A DNA stretch of 64,000 nt from CAZLBC01 sp964557575 (lineage in GTDB: Bacteria > Planctomycetota > Phycisphaerae > SM23-33). The stretch covers positions 62,001-126,000 of the forward strand of contig CAZLBC010000001.1 of assembly GCA_964557575.1 (NCBI GenBank). The letters are read 5' to 3'. Below, piece by piece: positions 21,437 to 30,291 of this stretch (the first letter of the stretch is position 1; each line of letters begins with the position of its first letter). The position numbers and the translations under genes are program-made. The notes beneath the pieces are model-generated. The model did no database searches, had not been told where the DNA came from, and saw only the letters and a program-made list of their open reading frames with translations.

Positions 21437-22389
21437 AGATTCAACCTCATTCTCAACAAACCGGATTCCGTCAACGGCTGCGACTGAAGCAAGAGCCTGT
21501 CCAACTCGTCCCGGTACTCCGGGTGCTTGTACCGCATGTCGTCGGGGTCCATTTTTCCGGGCAGCTTAACGACGCCGACGGGAACCCGGCTACGCATAAG
21601 CGTTCGCGCCATTTCAAACGCTTCCGAAAACGCGCTCCCGTCCATTACGATTCGAACACCGGAAGGTCCGATCTTGCGCCGAAGCATCTTCAACTGAACG
21701 CTGGACAAGCTCTTCCCGTACAGCGCGACCCCGTTGGTCCCGCAAGCGCGCGCCGACAAAATTCCCTCCGCCACGTATACCGGTCGCGACACGTCGATTC
21801 GATCGAGGTTCCACACGCAATGCGATTTCTCCGCGCCGTCCACTGTCCGGTATTTCGGTTCAATCCCGTCCTCCACCGCGCGCGCCTGCCAGAAGACAAG
21901 ATTCCCGTCGACGTAATCCGGGAACAGCAACCGTGTATTGTTCCGCTTGTCGATCCACCCGAGAAGTCCGTAATGCTCGCAAGCGAACCGGGACAAACAC
22001 CGCTTCTTCGCGTAGTTCCAAACGTCCGGCATGTTCCACGGGTAGTCGACGTTCTCCGGAAGCCGCACTTCCGGCGGAACGTAGTCCTCCGACGTCTCGC
22101 CGCGAAGCACGCTGGACATCACGGCGCGAACGCGCAACGCGGTCATTTCCGGGACCGGCCCCGCGATGTCGTCGGCCGAAATCCGCAGCATGCGCAAAAG
22201 CCATCGAGTGCTTCCTTGTGAATTGCAGCGATGGCAGCAGAACCCTGCGTCCTCGTTGACGTACAAGTGACCCGACGTGTCTTCCTTGCCGATCTTGTCG
22301 ATGCAAAACGGACACAAGAAGAGATGCTCGGGGTAGCTAATGCGAACCGGCGGCCCCAGTCTGTCGGCGATCACGTCGATCAGGTCCAT
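21433..22389 (-). CDS. DnaG-like primase, 318 aa
   Basis: I start at ATG 22389, which overlaps the helicase stop as TGATG; a TTG one codon upstream is less likely. The N-terminus has a zinc-binding motif (CPFC...CCHRC, about residues 26-55). The C-terminal half has a Toprim domain: VYVAEGILSA with the catalytic Glu, then RIVMDGSAF and LPGKMDPDDM supplying the acidic cluster. The protein is shorter than host DnaG and lacks the helicase-binding domain, as in many phage primases. It would lay down RNA primers for the adjacent polymerase. Helicase, primase and polymerase are translationally coupled in this order. Confidence 0.93.
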   Translation of the reverse strand: MDLIDVIADRLGPPVRISYPEHLFLCPFCIDKIGKEDTSGHLYVNEDAGFCCHRCNSQGSTRWLLRMLRISADDIAGPVPEMTALRVRAVMSSVLRGETSEDYVPPEVRLPENVDYPWNMPDVWNYAKKRCLSRFACEHYGLLGWIDKRNNTRLLFPDYVDGNLVFWQARAVEDGIEPKYRTVDGAEKSHCVWNLDRIDVSRPVYVAEGILSARACGTNGVALYGKSLSSVQLKMLRRKIGPSGVRIVMDGSAFSEAFEMARTLMRSRVPVGVVKLPGKMDPDDMRYKHPEYRDELDRLLLQSQPLTESGLLRMRLNL

Positions 22390-23693
22390 CAAGTCCTATC
22401 CTTGAACAAGCATATTTCCGGTTGAAACCAAACGGGAACCGCAGGAACCGCTGCCCCGCGCCGAATGATCGGCATCGCCAACCGGGCATGTCGATTGGCC
22501 TTTTCCTGTTCGGTTTGATTGATCAGGATGAACGCATCGCAGTCGGCGATCTGGAGCCAAGACTCCGCGACGTCTTCCGGCGCGCTGTCCTTCCTGTCCG
22601 CGCCGCGCTTCAACTGCACCCCGGTGAACACCGGACACTGAAACGCGTCCCCAAGGGCCTTGAGTCCCCCGTAAATGACGGACATCGAACGGTACGAGTT
22701 GTCGGAATGCTTGAACTTCATCTTGTTCGCGTAGTCGACAACGACGAGATCGGGCTTTCGGCCGGTCTGCGCGACGCGCCACGAGAGGTCCGCGTAAACG
22801 TCGTCGGCGTCCATCACGAACGGAGACTCGTAAATCACCTGAAGATCGGCCCCGGGACACGCGTCCAGAATCGACCGGCAAATGTCCACGTAATCCGTTC
22901 CGCGAAAAAGCTCCTCGGTCGTGCGCGCCGCGAACCGGCTGGCGTAACGCATCATGACGTCCATCTTGTTCATGTCGCCGAACGAATAGTGGTAGACGCA
23001 CTTCCCGCTGTAAATGGCGAACGCGGCGAAGTTCACAAGCAACGACGTCTTTCCTCCCTTCGGCTTCGCGCCGATCGTCCAAATCTGACCGGAACCCGCC
23101 CCTCCGAACGAGGACTTGTTGATCAGCTTGAACGGCGTGAGAATCTTAAACTCGGGGTTGTACGACGGGTCGTTGTCCAAAATCTGCTTGAGATCGCCGA
23201 TCTTCTGGAAAAAACTCCAAGCCTCGCGCCGCTGCGTTCCGACCGTCGACGCGGTCAAAACCTTCGCGGAAACCTCGTCGAGATTTCCGCCGGTCTCGAA
23301 AAGAGTCAGCACTTCATTGATCACGCGCTTCAACGACTGCTCGCGCGCGAACCGACACACCGTATCGACCACGGCCTGCGCGTTCGAGGGCTGCATCCGA
23401 TAAATTTCGTCGATCACGCCGTAAATTTGGTTCTGAATTTCCGTGGAAACCGAGAACTTGGCGAAATACTGCGCGGCGGACTGGCGCAGAATCTGGTACG
23501 ACGGCGGTTCCGTGTACTGTCGATGAAAATCGACGATGAGCCGACCGATCGTCATCAAGTCGTCAGTCGAAAAGAAATTCGGCTGGATCGTGTCCGGGAA
23601 CCGTGACAGGAAATTAGCATCCTGAACGCAAACGCGCAGAACGTCCATCTGGTAGTAATAATCAAACTGATACTTGTGTGGAATCTGAACCAA
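22389..23693 (-). CDS. Replicative DnaB-like helicase, 434 aa
   Basis: The start is TTG at 23693, with GAGGAG eight bases upstream; the first ATG is 15 codons later without a site. An N-terminal helical domain (about 1-150) precedes a RecA-type motor: Walker A GAKPKGGKTS near residue 204, Walker B DLVVVDYAN, then QCPVFTGVQLKRG and an arginine-rich end. This is the DnaB/gp41 plan: a hexameric 5'-3' fork helicase. Coupled to primase and polymerase. A second, shorter relative is at 1-511. Confidence 0.92.
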   Translation of the reverse strand: MVQIPHKYQFDYYYQMDVLRVCVQDANFLSRFPDTIQPNFFSTDDLMTIGRLIVDFHRQYTEPPSYQILRQSAAQYFAKFSVSTEIQNQIYGVIDEIYRMQPSNAQAVVDTVCRFAREQSLKRVINEVLTLFETGGNLDEVSAKVLTASTVGTQRREAWSFFQKIGDLKQILDNDPSYNPEFKILTPFKLINKSSFGGAGSGQIWTIGAKPKGGKTSLLVNFAAFAIYSGKCVYHYSFGDMNKMDVMMRYASRFAARTTEELFRGTDYVDICRSILDACPGADLQVIYESPFVMDADDVYADLSWRVAQTGRKPDLVVVDYANKMKFKHSDNSYRSMSVIYGGLKALGDAFQCPVFTGVQLKRGADRKDSAPEDVAESWLQIADCDAFILINQTEQEKANRHARLAMPIIRRGAAVPAVPVWFQPEICLFKDRT

Positions 23694-23704
23694 CGGTCCG
23701 CTCC

Positions 23705-23998
23705 TCAGCCTTTATCGGGAACCTCGTTCGGCTTGGAAACCGGGTGATCGGCGGCGACGGTGCTCAGAAATTCGTCACACCACACGTCGTCTCCCTCGGT
23801 CGCCATTCTGTCGCTGAACCGCAGGTGGTCCAACACTTCGCGCGCGAAGAGCGCGTTGACGATAAGGCTGATCCGGCGGTACGCCTGATCCGGAGTCTCT
23901 CCGGGTTGTACATGGTCTCGGACGGTCACGGTCGGATGCAGAATCCTGAAATCATGACGTGTCGGTATCTGGTCTGATCGGCTGACTTCAATTTCCAT
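23705..23998 (-). CDS. Hypothetical protein before helicase, 97 aa
   Basis: I start at ATG 23998 (MEIEVSRSDQIPTRHDF) since AAAGGAG lies upstream at good spacing; the longer frame to 24025 has no site. The protein is mixed, with a helical centre (TPDQAYRRISLIVNALFAREVLDHL). No family is recognised. It ends 12 bases before the helicase start and so probably shares its mRNA. Confidence 0.65.
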   Translation of the reverse strand: MEIEVSRSDQIPTRHDFRILHPTVTVRDHVQPGETPDQAYRRISLIVNALFAREVLDHLRFSDRMATEGDDVWCDEFLSTVAADHPVSKPNEVPDKG

Positions 23999-24108
23999 TC
24001 GATGCTCCTTTACAGCGTCCCCCATACCCTTTTATCGGCGGCGCGTCGTAATTTCCGGAGCCTAATTTGAGATTTTTCCAGAAGAGCGGTCGGATGTGAG
24101 GATTACGG

Positions 24109-24393
24109 TTACCGTCGCTTCGGCGGCACGTAAGTGTATTTCCCGCCGCTGGTTAGGATAAGCCGCCTGCAAACCGGGCACACGAACGGATAACGCGGAA
24201 CCGGGTGTTCCGTCAAGGACTTGAGATTCGTGTGAAATCGGATCGAATAGACGGATATTTCCCGGCGCGCGGAGTAGAGCGACGTACCGCACCCGGGGCA
24301 GTATATCGTCGCGCCCGCCGGAACCGTCATTCCCGGAGCCGGTCCAAGGCGCGTAGCGTATCCGTGAAGGACGGGCTTTCGTCTACGGGGCAC
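24109..24393 (-). CDS. Zinc-ribbon protein, 94 aa
   Basis: The start is GTG 24393, with GAGGGT eight bases upstream, lying 67 bases inside the 3' end of the helicase gene. Two Cys pairs, CPGC near residue 32 and CPVC near residue 72, form a likely zinc ribbon. The termini are basic (MPRRRKPV and VPPKRR). It probably binds nucleic acid or a replication partner; nothing more specific can be said. Confidence 0.65.
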   Translation of the reverse strand: MPRRRKPVLHGYATRLGPAPGMTVPAGATIYCPGCGTSLYSARREISVYSIRFHTNLKSLTEHPVPRYPFVCPVCRRLILTSGGKYTYVPPKRR

Positions 24394-25916
24394 GGAATGA
24401 CCCTCGCGGTCTTGTATCCCTGTCGTCTAAGATCAAGGACAACCTCCGGTATTCGCGTCTGCTGCACGTGGAGGCCCAGCGATTCCAAATGCCCCTTGCG
24501 GCTTCTGGACTGACTTTCAAGAATGCGATGGGACATGTCCCACGCATCCCAAAAAGTAACCATCGGGGTTCTTCCTCCGTCTCTCCGCATTATACGCCCG
24601 GTTCGCTGCCCTGACAAAGAAAACGTGCGACCAGCGGCCAAATTTACCGCATCCGTTGCCACGTCGAGACTGATCGCCTCGGAAAGTACGGAGCTTCCGA
24701 CCACGACCGGCAGGTCCGTTTCCATGAACCGCCGCCGGACCTCGTCGGTCGTGAACGGCGCGTCGTAAACGCCTCTGGAAGGACTCACCGCGAGGGCTTT
24801 CTTCGCGCCGAACCACGCCATGGACTCCACGCCTTCTTGGAGAAGCATTTCCATAAGCCTTCGCGCATGCTCGTGCTGTTTGATCAACGCGATGATCTTA
24901 CCGCCCCCTGCGAGGTTGGTTATCAACCGGGCGAACCGACTCGTCCTGTAATCGTTCTCGACGATCAGGTGCTTGTAGATCATGTTGTAGTTCGTCGTAA
25001 TCTGGATGTTTCGAGGAACGCCGCCGCACAGGCCCTTGGGCAGCTTCGGCATCGTCACGAAGTTGACGTACGTCAGCGGAAGGTAACCGAGTCGCTGCAG
25101 GTCGCGGTACCGTATCTTGACCCGAATCGGTCCGCAGTACCCGATCGTCTGCATGTCTTCCCAGTATTTGTAGCAGTTGTCGTCCTCGAAATTCCGAAGC
25201 GGCGTCCCGTCGAACCCGTAGGTCCGAAGCGGGTTGATCTGGCGCGCGAAGTTAATATACGTCGACGCGCTCCCGAGGTGCCGGACTTCATCATATATGA
25301 GCACCTCGCACGTTCGCAGCCATTCGTTCCACGGTCCGGCCTTCGCGATGTTCTTCTCGAACGCGCTGAACCGGCCGATCGCCACCGGCTTGGAAGGGGT
25401 TCCGCGCCCGACCTGCTGCGTCGGGATTTCCATGCTGTGCAACGCGTTTCGAACCTGCGCCCAGTGATCCGTCGTGAAACCGATGACCCCGATCCGCCAG
25501 TCGGGCCTCTCGCGCATTATAGCGTGTATCATGGCCCCGATCACCGTGGTCTTGCCAGCACCCGTCACCCCTTCCATAATCCCGCGAGAGACGCTTAAAA
25601 GCGTTCTGGCGGCGCGCAACTGGTAGTCTCGCGGATCGCGATTCACAAAACACGTGTCGTCGATCGGAAAATACTCGTCGTCTTCCTCGTACGTCTTGAC
25701 GTGCAGCTTGAACTTGTTCTGGAGCTTGTCGACCATGTACGGGACGAGTCCGGCCGGTACCAGCCCCTTTCCCCACACGACCGTGATCGGAACTTTCAAC
25801 CCGGAATCCGGGTCTTTGATCTTCCGCTCAAGCAGCTTGTGCAACGCACGTCGTTCCCTGTCCGTGTCGAGAGACAGCCGGACAACGTTTCCGCCGATTT
25901 GTTCGAATGTAATCAA
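24327..25916 (-). CDS. UvsW-like SF2 DNA helicase, 529 aa
   Basis: I place the start at TTG 25916 (ITFEQIGGNVV), nine bases after GGAGG; upstream frame without a site extends to 26021. Motifs in order: Q-like PRDYQLRAA, Walker A GVTGAGKTT near residue 120, motif II DEVRH (DExH), TYGFDGTPLR, and motif VI QRTGRIMRR near residue 475. This is superfamily 2, close in plan to T4 UvsW and Rad25/XPB-type helicases, which rewind forks and branch-migrate recombination intermediates. The small zinc-ribbon gene overlaps its 3' end. Confidence 0.9.
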   Translation of the reverse strand: MITFEQIGGNVVRLSLDTDRERRALHKLLERKIKDPDSGLKVPITVVWGKGLVPAGLVPYMVDKLQNKFKLHVKTYEEDDEYFPIDDTCFVNRDPRDYQLRAARTLLSVSRGIMEGVTGAGKTTVIGAMIHAIMRERPDWRIGVIGFTTDHWAQVRNALHSMEIPTQQVGRGTPSKPVAIGRFSAFEKNIAKAGPWNEWLRTCEVLIYDEVRHLGSASTYINFARQINPLRTYGFDGTPLRNFEDDNCYKYWEDMQTIGYCGPIRVKIRYRDLQRLGYLPLTYVNFVTMPKLPKGLCGGVPRNIQITTNYNMIYKHLIVENDYRTSRFARLITNLAGGGKIIALIKQHEHARRLMEMLLQEGVESMAWFGAKKALAVSPSRGVYDAPFTTDEVRRRFMETDLPVVVGSSVLSEAISLDVATDAVNLAAGRTFSLSGQRTGRIMRRDGGRTPMVTFWDAWDMSHRILESQSRSRKGHLESLGLHVQQTRIPEVVLDLRRQGYKTARVIPCPVDESPSFTDTLRALDRLRE

Positions 25917-25974
25917 AACAAGGCACCTCCCACACATAGTATCGGCGAGAGCGTGCGATTGCGTGAAGGTATTT

Positions 25975-26142
25975 TCAAAGAAGATCGACGTGGTAGTCGA
26001 CCCCGGTGACCTCGAACACAAACGTCACAGAGCATGCCCGGGAAGCCCGACAGAACAAATACGGGTCGACCGCGCCCGGATAGTACGGAAGTTCGGCGTC
26101 ATTGGATTCGGTCTGCGACTCGTCGTACACGCCTTTCAGCAC
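25975..26142 (-). CDS. Small hypothetical protein after tail fibre, 55 aa
   Basis: GTG at 26142 is preceded by AAGGGGATC, the same ribosome-binding context seen before the fibre genes, 11 bases after the fibre stop. The product begins MLKGVYDESQTESNDAEL and ends FEVTGVDYHVDLL. No family is recognised. A 9-codon frame with the same opening (MLKDVYSGV) occurs after the other fibre gene at 27525-27554, which supports this being a real gene of the fibre cassette. A fibre chaperone is possible but unproven. Confidence 0.5.
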   Translation of the reverse strand: MLKGVYDESQTESNDAELPYYPGAVDPYLFCRASRACSVTFVFEVTGVDYHVDLL

Positions 26143-26169
26143 GATCCCCTTTTTTACAAAAGCCGCTCG
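26141..26169. repeat. Direct repeat flanking fibre gene, copy 1
   Basis: ACGATCCCC(T)n..ACAAAAGCCGCTCG spans the 3' end of the 445-aa fibre gene. A near-identical copy is at 27495-27522 just before the start of the same gene, so the repeats bracket it. Confidence 0.85.
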
Positions 26170-27491
26170 AGTTCAATCTCGATCATGAAACCGGCTTTTC
26201 GCCCGCTTCCAGACCACGGGTCCGGCGTGTCGTCGAACCGAAGGTCGAAGTTATTGCTCCCCGCGTTGTTCCACCGGAAGTCGACGTTCCACGCTACCGC
26301 TTTCCCTTGAATATACCCGATCGTGGCGTACGCATCAGACAGCGATACCGTAGAATACCCGCCCTCGTCGCCGCCGTTCGCGTCATTCGCAGCACCGCCG
26401 CTGTCCGCGTCCCGCCACACGTAGTAGTACCTCGAATTGTACGTCGGCGCGCCGGTGCGCCGAAGAACAAGCAACTCGTTCAAATACGTTTCGTCATGAT
26501 TATTCGTAACACCGGACGACGTCGTCGTATCGCACCGAATACGCATTCTTCGGATTGTTTGCCCGGGACTTAGCATGTTCGCAATGCTTATGACATTCGT
26601 GGACCCCGTCACGCCGGAACCAATAACCTTCCACGTCCACCCGGAGTCCTGCCGAAAAGCCTGTATCGCGATCAGGGCGTATCGCGGTATGAATTGTTCC
26701 CGACGATAAATTCTGGAAGCCAGCTCGTCCAAACGATCCTTCAAATCGTCCTCGGAGGCACCGCTGTCCCAGTGCGTTACGTTCGAGGCGGCATGCCCAA
26801 GCTCCACAGCCTTGTGTTGCCAGTCGATTGAACCTGTGTTTCCAAGCAACCCGTGGTAATGCGTGTGATCCGCACGCGCAGCGATCTTGGATGAGCCTGA
26901 AGCGTTTGCCGAACCGGAAACAGTATTCGGGGTCCCGACAGGGTCGCGATTCAAACGTTCAGCGAGTTCGTCCAGACCTTCTTTAATCGTATAAGGCAAT
27001 ACGAGCCAATCAACAGACGTCACCGGCGCGTAAGGAACGTTCGCCGCCGACAGAACGGGAGCGGTGAAGAACGGGCGGATGTCCTCAATATCACTCAACG
27101 CGATTTCAACGGTCGTCGTCGATTTGACGTGTATCGCGGCGAGCGGGATGTACCCGGGAGGAATAGAAGGAACGCTGTTCCACCAATCCTGCGTTATCCC
27201 CGACTCCGTGCCTTTCAAATTCGAATCGTCCGAGGGTCCTTTCAAAACCGGAACCGCGCCGGATACGTCAAAACAAATAAGGTCCCAACGGGAAACCTTT
27301 CCCGCGCCAAGCACGGGAAACACGCTGCTCGTCTGGCCGGACGACATGCCGTACGGCGTCACGCCGTCGTACAAGACAACGTACCCCGGCTCAACCTTTA
27401 CTGTATTGTCCGGAATATCCTGCGGAAGCACGGCATTCGTATTTCCGGGATTCGTGTCAAGCTGGAAGTTCTTGATCTTGGTTTCGCTCAT
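26154..27491 (-). CDS. Tail fibre protein, 445 aa (paralogue 1)
   Basis: ATG at 27491 follows AAGGGGATC. The first about 240 residues are clearly paralogous to the next fibre gene: both have (W/R)DL(I/V)C, NLKG/SLKG..ES, PPGYIPLAAI or PQGYMPVAAI, and the block HYHGLLGNTGSIDWQHKA near residue 210. The C-terminal about 180 residues differ and end in a Tyr/Gly/Asn/Asp-rich jelly-roll-like region, probably receptor-binding. The two genes may provide alternative fibres or two parts of one fibre. It is the last structural gene before the replication block. Confidence 0.75.
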   Translation of the reverse strand: MSETKIKNFQLDTNPGNTNAVLPQDIPDNTVKVEPGYVVLYDGVTPYGMSSGQTSSVFPVLGAGKVSRWDLICFDVSGAVPVLKGPSDDSNLKGTESGITQDWWNSVPSIPPGYIPLAAIHVKSTTTVEIALSDIEDIRPFFTAPVLSAANVPYAPVTSVDWLVLPYTIKEGLDELAERLNRDPVGTPNTVSGSANASGSSKIAARADHTHYHGLLGNTGSIDWQHKAVELGHAASNVTHWDSGASEDDLKDRLDELASRIYRREQFIPRYALIAIQAFRQDSGWTWKVIGSGVTGSTNVISIANMLSPGQTIRRMRIRCDTTTSSGVTNNHDETYLNELLVLRRTGAPTYNSRYYYVWRDADSGGAANDANGGDEGGYSTVSLSDAYATIGYIQGKAVAWNVDFRWNNAGSNNFDLRFDDTPDPWSGSGRKAGFMIEIELERLL

Positions 27492-27494
27492 CGG

Positions 27495-27522
27495 ACGATC
27501 CCCTTTTCACAAAAGCCGCTCG
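27495..27522. repeat. Direct repeat flanking fibre gene, copy 2
   Basis: A 28-base near-copy of 26141-26169 in the same orientation. In copy 1 it codes the last residues of the fibre (ERLL and stop); here it is non-coding and supplies the ribosome-binding site of the fibre gene at 27491. Confidence 0.85.
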
Positions 27523-27524
27523 GT

Positions 27525-27554
27525 TTACACCCCGCTGTACACATCTTTCAACAC
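27525..27554 (-). pseudogene. Vestigial copy of the 55-aa fibre-linked gene
   Basis: GTG at 27554 after AAGGATC opens a 9-codon frame (MLKDVYSGV) that matches the opening of the 55-aa gene at 25975-26142 and then stops with TAA. It is directly followed by the fibre-end-like repeat, so it looks like the scar of a duplication and deletion. Confidence 0.45.
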
Positions 27555-27580
27555 GATCCTTGCTGAAGCCGCCCGGGGTA

Positions 27581-28915
27581 TCACGGGGAGTAATTATCAT
27601 AATATACAGAGAAAACAGCGCGGGCCTCTAGTATCGCACAGTGAGTCGCGCCCGTATCCCAAACAGAAGAAGAATCGTCGAACCAAACGTAAAAGGTGTC
27701 CCCGTCCTTCTTCATCTTAACGTCCCACGTAGCCCCGACAGACGGGATATTCAAAAAGCTGAACGGATTATAAGCAGACGGGATTACGATGTCTATCGCC
27801 GTGTCATTATCAGTCGACACTACGCCCGAGTCGAGCTTAAAAGAAACAAGACGCCCGTTATAGTTACCCCCCAAACCCCCTAAGAACGCGCCCTCCCTAA
27901 TAAAACTAATACGATGCTTCGCGTTATAAGACGTAATGTAGTCAAAAACGTATATATGCAAAGACTCAAGAATATAGTGTTCCGACGGAAGAGTGTACCA
28001 AAACTCGTTGCCGGAGCCAACAAGACTCCCCTGCCGGGTATTGGTGAACATCCAAGTAGACGATGATCCTTGACGATCCCCTGTCACCGTATCAATGTAC
28101 GGACTAAAAAACGCGTCCTGCAATATCCGGTTACGCGCCGCCAACTCCTCCAAACGAGCGGAACAGTCCGCTTCAGAGGAACCATCCCAATTACTTGCCG
28201 CAACGTAAGCGTGCCCAAGTTCCGCAGCCTTGTGTTGCCAGTCGATTGAACCCGTGTTTCCAAGCAACCCGTGGTAATGTCGGTGGTCGGACCGCGCGGC
28301 GACCTTGGACGTTCCCGCGTCATTCGGCGACAGCGAAACGGTCAACGGATTCCCCATAACGCTCCTGTTCAACCGATTCGCAAGCTGGTCAAGACCCGCC
28401 TTGATCGTGGTTGGCACGGAAATCCAATCCAAATACGTCACGGGAGCGTACCCGAGGAACTGCGCTCCGGCCTGAATCGCATGAAAAAAACCGCGAACGT
28501 CCACGATGTCCGAAGCGACAATCAACACCGGGTTGCCGGTCGTCTCGGTAACCCGTATCGCGGCGACCGGCATGTACCCTTGCGGGACCACGGGGATTCC
28601 GTCGTACCACTCGACCGGCGTCGCGGACTCGATGCCTTTCAACGAAGGATTGCTCCACGGACCCGCGAGTTCCGGCGTCGCCGTCGTCAAGTCGATGCAC
28701 ACCAAGTCCCACCGGTAGTTCGCCACGGTGAGCGCGCCGAACGCGGGGGACGCTAACGTCCCCTCGTACGGAAGAACCGTTTCGTTGTCTGCCATAACAA
28801 GAACGCCCGGAGCCACAACGACCGTGTCATCGGGAACATCCTGCGGCTCGACAACAAGGGCGTCGCTCGGCGGCGCGTCTTCGATCTGTTCTCTTGTCAG
28901 TTTCGGTTCGACCAC
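27581..28915 (-). CDS. Tail fibre protein, 444 aa (paralogue 2)
   Basis: The start is GTG 28915, seven bases after AAGGGG. The N-terminal two thirds parallel the 445-aa fibre at 26154-27491, with the shared HYHGLLGNTGSIDWQHKA block near residue 217 and a following W-D-GSSE...LEELAAR helix. The C-terminal about 170 residues differ and are rich in Ser, Tyr and Asn, a plausible receptor-binding tip. The pair probably arose by tandem duplication followed by tip exchange. It is preceded by a baseplate-type gene, which fits attachment of its N-terminus to the baseplate. Confidence 0.75.
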   Translation of the reverse strand: MVEPKLTREQIEDAPPSDALVVEPQDVPDDTVVVAPGVLVMADNETVLPYEGTLASPAFGALTVANYRWDLVCIDLTTATPELAGPWSNPSLKGIESATPVEWYDGIPVVPQGYMPVAAIRVTETTGNPVLIVASDIVDVRGFFHAIQAGAQFLGYAPVTYLDWISVPTTIKAGLDQLANRLNRSVMGNPLTVSLSPNDAGTSKVAARSDHRHYHGLLGNTGSIDWQHKAAELGHAYVAASNWDGSSEADCSARLEELAARNRILQDAFFSPYIDTVTGDRQGSSSTWMFTNTRQGSLVGSGNEFWYTLPSEHYILESLHIYVFDYITSYNAKHRISFIREGAFLGGLGGNYNGRLVSFKLDSGVVSTDNDTAIDIVIPSAYNPFSFLNIPSVGATWDVKMKKDGDTFYVWFDDSSSVWDTGATHCAILEARAVFSVYYDNYSP

Positions 28916-28926
28916 GACGGAACCCC

Positions 28927-29823
28927 TTATTCAAGGACCTCGAACGTCCACACCTCGCCCACGGCCAACGGCGGCGAGATGCTGACAATCCCGGTCGGGT
29001 GCATCTCGGTATACGCGTCGCCGTTGAAAACGCGTTTTCCGTTGCGCCACACCCAAAGCCGGTTCAACCCGGCTGGCCACGTCAGCGGCACCGTGATCTC
29101 CGTCCACGACGCGGGAACGGCCGGGACGACGTAACGCCAGCTTCGAATCGGCGAAAGCTGACCGAACAGCCCGACGCCTTGGCAATCGGAGCCGGTCGTC
29201 GACTGCAGGAACGAGATGATCCAGCGGACCGATATGATCCGGTTGGATGTCTTCGTGATCCCGGGGAACGTCTTGCGCGCGAACATGAGCTTCGACGTTC
29301 CGGTGACGACCAAACCGGCTTCCGTGAAGATGTTTCCGTTCCCCTGCGCCATCCCGATTTCGGATTCGAACTGAATGTACGTGTCGCCGACCGACTGCGC
29401 GGCGATCGAAGTCTCCAGAACGAACTCGTCCAACGCAAGGTCGGCCGGGTCCGGCGGGATCGGCGTGTTCGGGTCGCCGGAGACGTGTCCGCCGGTTCCC
29501 CACTGAACGCCGCCGATGGTGAAGTCCGGGTGCGAAACGCCCCCGAGACAATTCGCCATGATGTACGGAGCCTTTTCAACGATCAAGTTCTTCTCGTTGT
29601 GTCGGTCGACGAGAACCCGTGATCCGTCGTCACGCACTTCAAACACGTTGATGTCAACTTCCCCGACCATCCCGGGGGCGACGTCCTGCGCGATGCCTTC
29701 TCCGCGCCGCTCGCCGAACACGCGGGACGGCGGAGTCCGTACGCGGCGGAATCCCGGGGATTTCACCCAAACTCCGTTCCGCCAAACGTAACCGTTGTCC
29801 GTGCGGTAACCTTCTTTCGGCAT
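28927..29823 (-). CDS. Tail/baseplate virion protein, 298 aa
   Basis: ATG at 29823 has TAGGAG upstream. The N-terminus repeats short aromatic turns (GYRTDNGYVWRNGVWVK). The middle (DRHNEKNLIVEKAPYIMANCLGG) resembles segments of phage tail proteins that precede fibres, and the C-terminus has RLWVWRNGKRVF. It is beta-rich overall. I do not recognise a named family. Position between the baseplate wedge genes and fibres suggests a fibre connector or baseplate rim protein. Confidence 0.62.
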   Translation of the reverse strand: MPKEGYRTDNGYVWRNGVWVKSPGFRRVRTPPSRVFGERRGEGIAQDVAPGMVGEVDINVFEVRDDGSRVLVDRHNEKNLIVEKAPYIMANCLGGVSHPDFTIGGVQWGTGGHVSGDPNTPIPPDPADLALDEFVLETSIAAQSVGDTYIQFESEIGMAQGNGNIFTEAGLVVTGTSKLMFARKTFPGITKTSNRIISVRWIISFLQSTTGSDCQGVGLFGQLSPIRSWRYVVPAVPASWTEITVPLTWPAGLNRLWVWRNGKRVFNGDAYTEMHPTGIVSISPPLAVGEVWTFEVLE

Positions 29824-29832
29824 GACAATCTC

Positions 29833-30279
29833 CTATCCGATGACAATCGCCGACCCGGCGACCGCGAACGCGTGCGTGACCACCACGGTGTTGTTGTTCA
29901 CCGTGTTGATGCTCAGCGGTTTCATTTCATTGCCGTTAACGTCGTACAGCTGAACGGAGACCGGCGAATCCCCGAAACTGTGCGTCAAACTCCACACGAT
30001 GGCCGCCGTCGTAATCGTGAATCGCACGACTTCGGTGAACCGGTCTTCAAACGGGAACACGGCGATCACGCGCCACGCGCCGCCGTCCCAAACTTTCAGC
30101 GACAACTCGTTGTCGCTCGTCAGCTTTGAAACGTCCAGCCACGGCATGCCTTGTTGCGGAGCCGTCGGGGCCGACGTGCCCGCGTTCATCGACCCGATCG
30201 CGTCAAGATTCGTTCGGACGATCTGCGATGAAAGTCCGCTTCGATACGCGGGGTACGTGAATACAAAACCTTGTGCCAT
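29833..30279 (-). CDS. Hypothetical tail protein, 148 aa
   Basis: ATG at 30279 has GAGGAAG upstream. The protein is beta-rich, with YPAYRSGLSSQIVRTNLDAIGS near the start and a repeated hydrophobic/threonine pattern at the end (VNNNTVVVTHAFAVAGSAIVIG). No family is recognised. It lies 12 bases after the gpI-like gene and is likely a small baseplate or fibre-attachment component. Confidence 0.6.
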   Translation of the reverse strand: MAQGFVFTYPAYRSGLSSQIVRTNLDAIGSMNAGTSAPTAPQQGMPWLDVSKLTSDNELSLKVWDGGAWRVIAVFPFEDRFTEVVRFTITTAAIVWSLTHSFGDSPVSVQLYDVNGNEMKPLSINTVNNNTVVVTHAFAVAGSAIVIG

Positions 30280-30291
30280 GGTTCTTCCTCG

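Noticed and set aside
19565..21487. A long plus-strand open frame opposite the polymerase gene, and many similar plus-strand frames elsewhere
   Set aside because: They are mirror frames of GC-rich minus-strand genes with clear domains; they have Arg/Pro/Val-rich composition without motifs and lack ribosome-binding sites.
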